Positions 63,264-64,000 of a DNA stretch of 64,000 nucleotides are shown here, piece after piece. The position numbers were made by a program, and so were the translations under genes. This DNA comes from [Pasteurella] mairii (GTDB lineage Bacteria > Pseudomonadota > Gammaproteobacteria > Enterobacterales > Pasteurellaceae): the NCBI GenBank assembly GCA_900454475.1, contig UGSS01000002.1, forward strand, positions 806,001 through 870,000. The letters are read 5' to 3'. The notes beneath the pieces are model-generated. The model worked only from the letters and a program-made list of their open reading frames with translations, searched no databases and was not told the origin of the DNA. Position 1 is the first letter of the stretch. Every line of letters starts with the position of its first letter.

Positions 63264-64000
63264 GTGAAAAAGAGAATATTGATTTTCTTTCCGAGAGAAG
63301 TAAATATTAATGCAGGTGGTCCAGCTGGTTTTTTAGCTCATAATTTAGCGGATAAACCTAGAGCCTTTTTCGATTTCTCTCGTGATTTGGTCCCGAGAAA
63401 AAATATGCTTCAAGCTATATTATATAGAATATCTCGTTTTTTTAATTCTTTATATAATAAGCAGGAATTTCATAAAGAATATTTTAAGGCAAGAGATGAA
63501 TTTATAAAAGTGAAAGCAAATGAATATAAATATCTCTATTTTCATGAAGATATTGATTATTATCGCGTAAAGGATCTCATTTCTGACGATCAAATTGTTA
63601 TTTTCCAACCCCATTGTCCGGAGATACATTCGGAAGAATATCGAGCATATGCGCCGGATAATGTAGAAATGTATCAATATATTCAAAAAGCAGAAAAAGC
63701 AGTTTTTGAACGAGCTGATATTATTGTTCTTCCTAATCCTGAATGTAAACCTATTTATCAAAGTTTATATACTAAGAGAAATCTATTTTATTATATTTTA
63801 AGTGGTGCAAAATCTACTAATACATCCGTTGAAAGCTTTGAGTTGCCATCAGATACAATTAACCTTATGTATATTGGTCGCAGAAATAAAATTAAAGGGT
63901 TTGATCTTGTCATAGATAGTTTTAGAAAGGCTAGAGAATATAGAAAAGATATACATTTATTTGTAATTGGAAAAGGCGAAAAAATTCAAGAAGAAGGTAT
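63264..64000 (+). CDS. Family 4-like glycosyltransferase, partial
   Basis: Starts at a GTG at 63264 after AGGGAGAT and runs off the window after about 245 codons. The product begins KKRILIFFPREVNINAGG, has a mid-section ending ERADIIVLPNPECKPIY, and reaches the start of the C-terminal Rossmann domain with NLMYIGRRNKIKGFDLVIDSF and HLFVIGKGEK, typical of GT4 enzymes for surface polysaccharides. The catalytic EX7E region lies beyond the window. It is more AT-rich than its neighbours, as is usual for lipooligosaccharide or capsule loci. Confidence 0.8.
   Translation, partial: MKKRILIFFPREVNINAGGPAGFLAHNLADKPRAFFDFSRDLVPRKNMLQAILYRISRFFNSLYNKQEFHKEYFKARDEFIKVKANEYKYLYFHEDIDYYRVKDLISDDQIVIFQPHCPEIHSEEYRAYAPDNVEMYQYIQKAEKAVFERADIIVLPNPECKPIYQSLYTKRNLFYYILSGAKSTNTSVESFELPSDTINLMYIGRRNKIKGFDLVIDSFRKAREYRKDIHLFVIGKGEKIQEEG

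Overview
The window is chromosomal DNA of a Pasteurellaceae bacterium in the Haemophilus/Pasteurella/Aggregatibacter branch. The main evidence is the dense scatter of the 9-base DNA uptake signal AAGTGCGGT in both orientations, often as inverted pairs after genes, together with housekeeping genes that read like H. influenzae orthologues and an AT-rich base composition. The species cannot be settled from this sequence alone. No tRNA, rRNA, CRISPR array or prophage was recognised.

Layout, left to right. 0-2.3 kb: moaACDE (molybdopterin synthesis). 2.3-11.9 kb: purE, ansB, pepN, pyrD, a DedA-family gene and rplY, broken up by two identical 734-bp IS200-like elements and by a decayed IS1182-like element. 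12-15.1 kb: truA, accD, folC. 15.3-21.5 kb: an accessory-looking segment with a thiosulfate transporter/sulfurtransferase pair behind an FNR-type box, two tandem YczE-like membrane proteins and an orphan lacZ. 21.6-24.7 kb (minus strand): xseB-ispA-dxs. 24.8-26.7 kb: thiI and a YcgN-type gene. 26.8-38.7 kb: the glycogen cluster malQ-glgB-glgX-glgC-glgA-glgP. 38.9-44.2 kb: two tail-to-tail AEC transporters, a histidine phosphatase, a short CDF metal exporter, a PHP-family RNase and a LysR regulator. 44.3-52.2 kb: topA, pta/ackA, yfbV and a BASS transporter. 52.4-55 kb: cvpA-purF-ubiX. 55.3-57.7 kb: an OPA sugar-phosphate antiporter, a small lipoprotein and two gene remnants. 57.8-60.5 kb: moeA-moeB and folE. 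60.7-63.2 kb: a GIY-YIG domain protein, decayed regulator pieces and cdd. The window ends inside a glycosyltransferase gene.

How the genes work together. The two ends share molybdenum cofactor synthesis: moaACDE build molybdopterin, MoeB adenylates MoaD, and MoeA inserts the metal. purE and cvpA-purF each carry a PurR-type operator. The glg cluster holds synthesis (glgC, glgA, glgB) and breakdown (glgX, glgP, malQ) of glycogen in one direction. ackA/pta give acetate overflow and ATP. dxs and ispA supply isoprenoids.

Most unusual signals. (1) Both IS200-like copies sit immediately after the hairpin of a host terminator, in the U-tract and in the same orientation as the terminated gene. (2) The IS1182-like remnant is bracketed by two near-identical inverted uptake-signal terminators. 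(3) A C-terminal gene fragment is enclosed by a perfect 15-bp inverted repeat. (4) MoeB lacks the usual zinc cysteines, GlgB carries a lysine/alanine-rich tail, and the CDF exporter lacks its cytoplasmic domain. (5) Several truncated genes mark spots of gene loss. I found no clearly new multi-gene system; the GIY-YIG protein and the terminator-targeting IS are the best leads.
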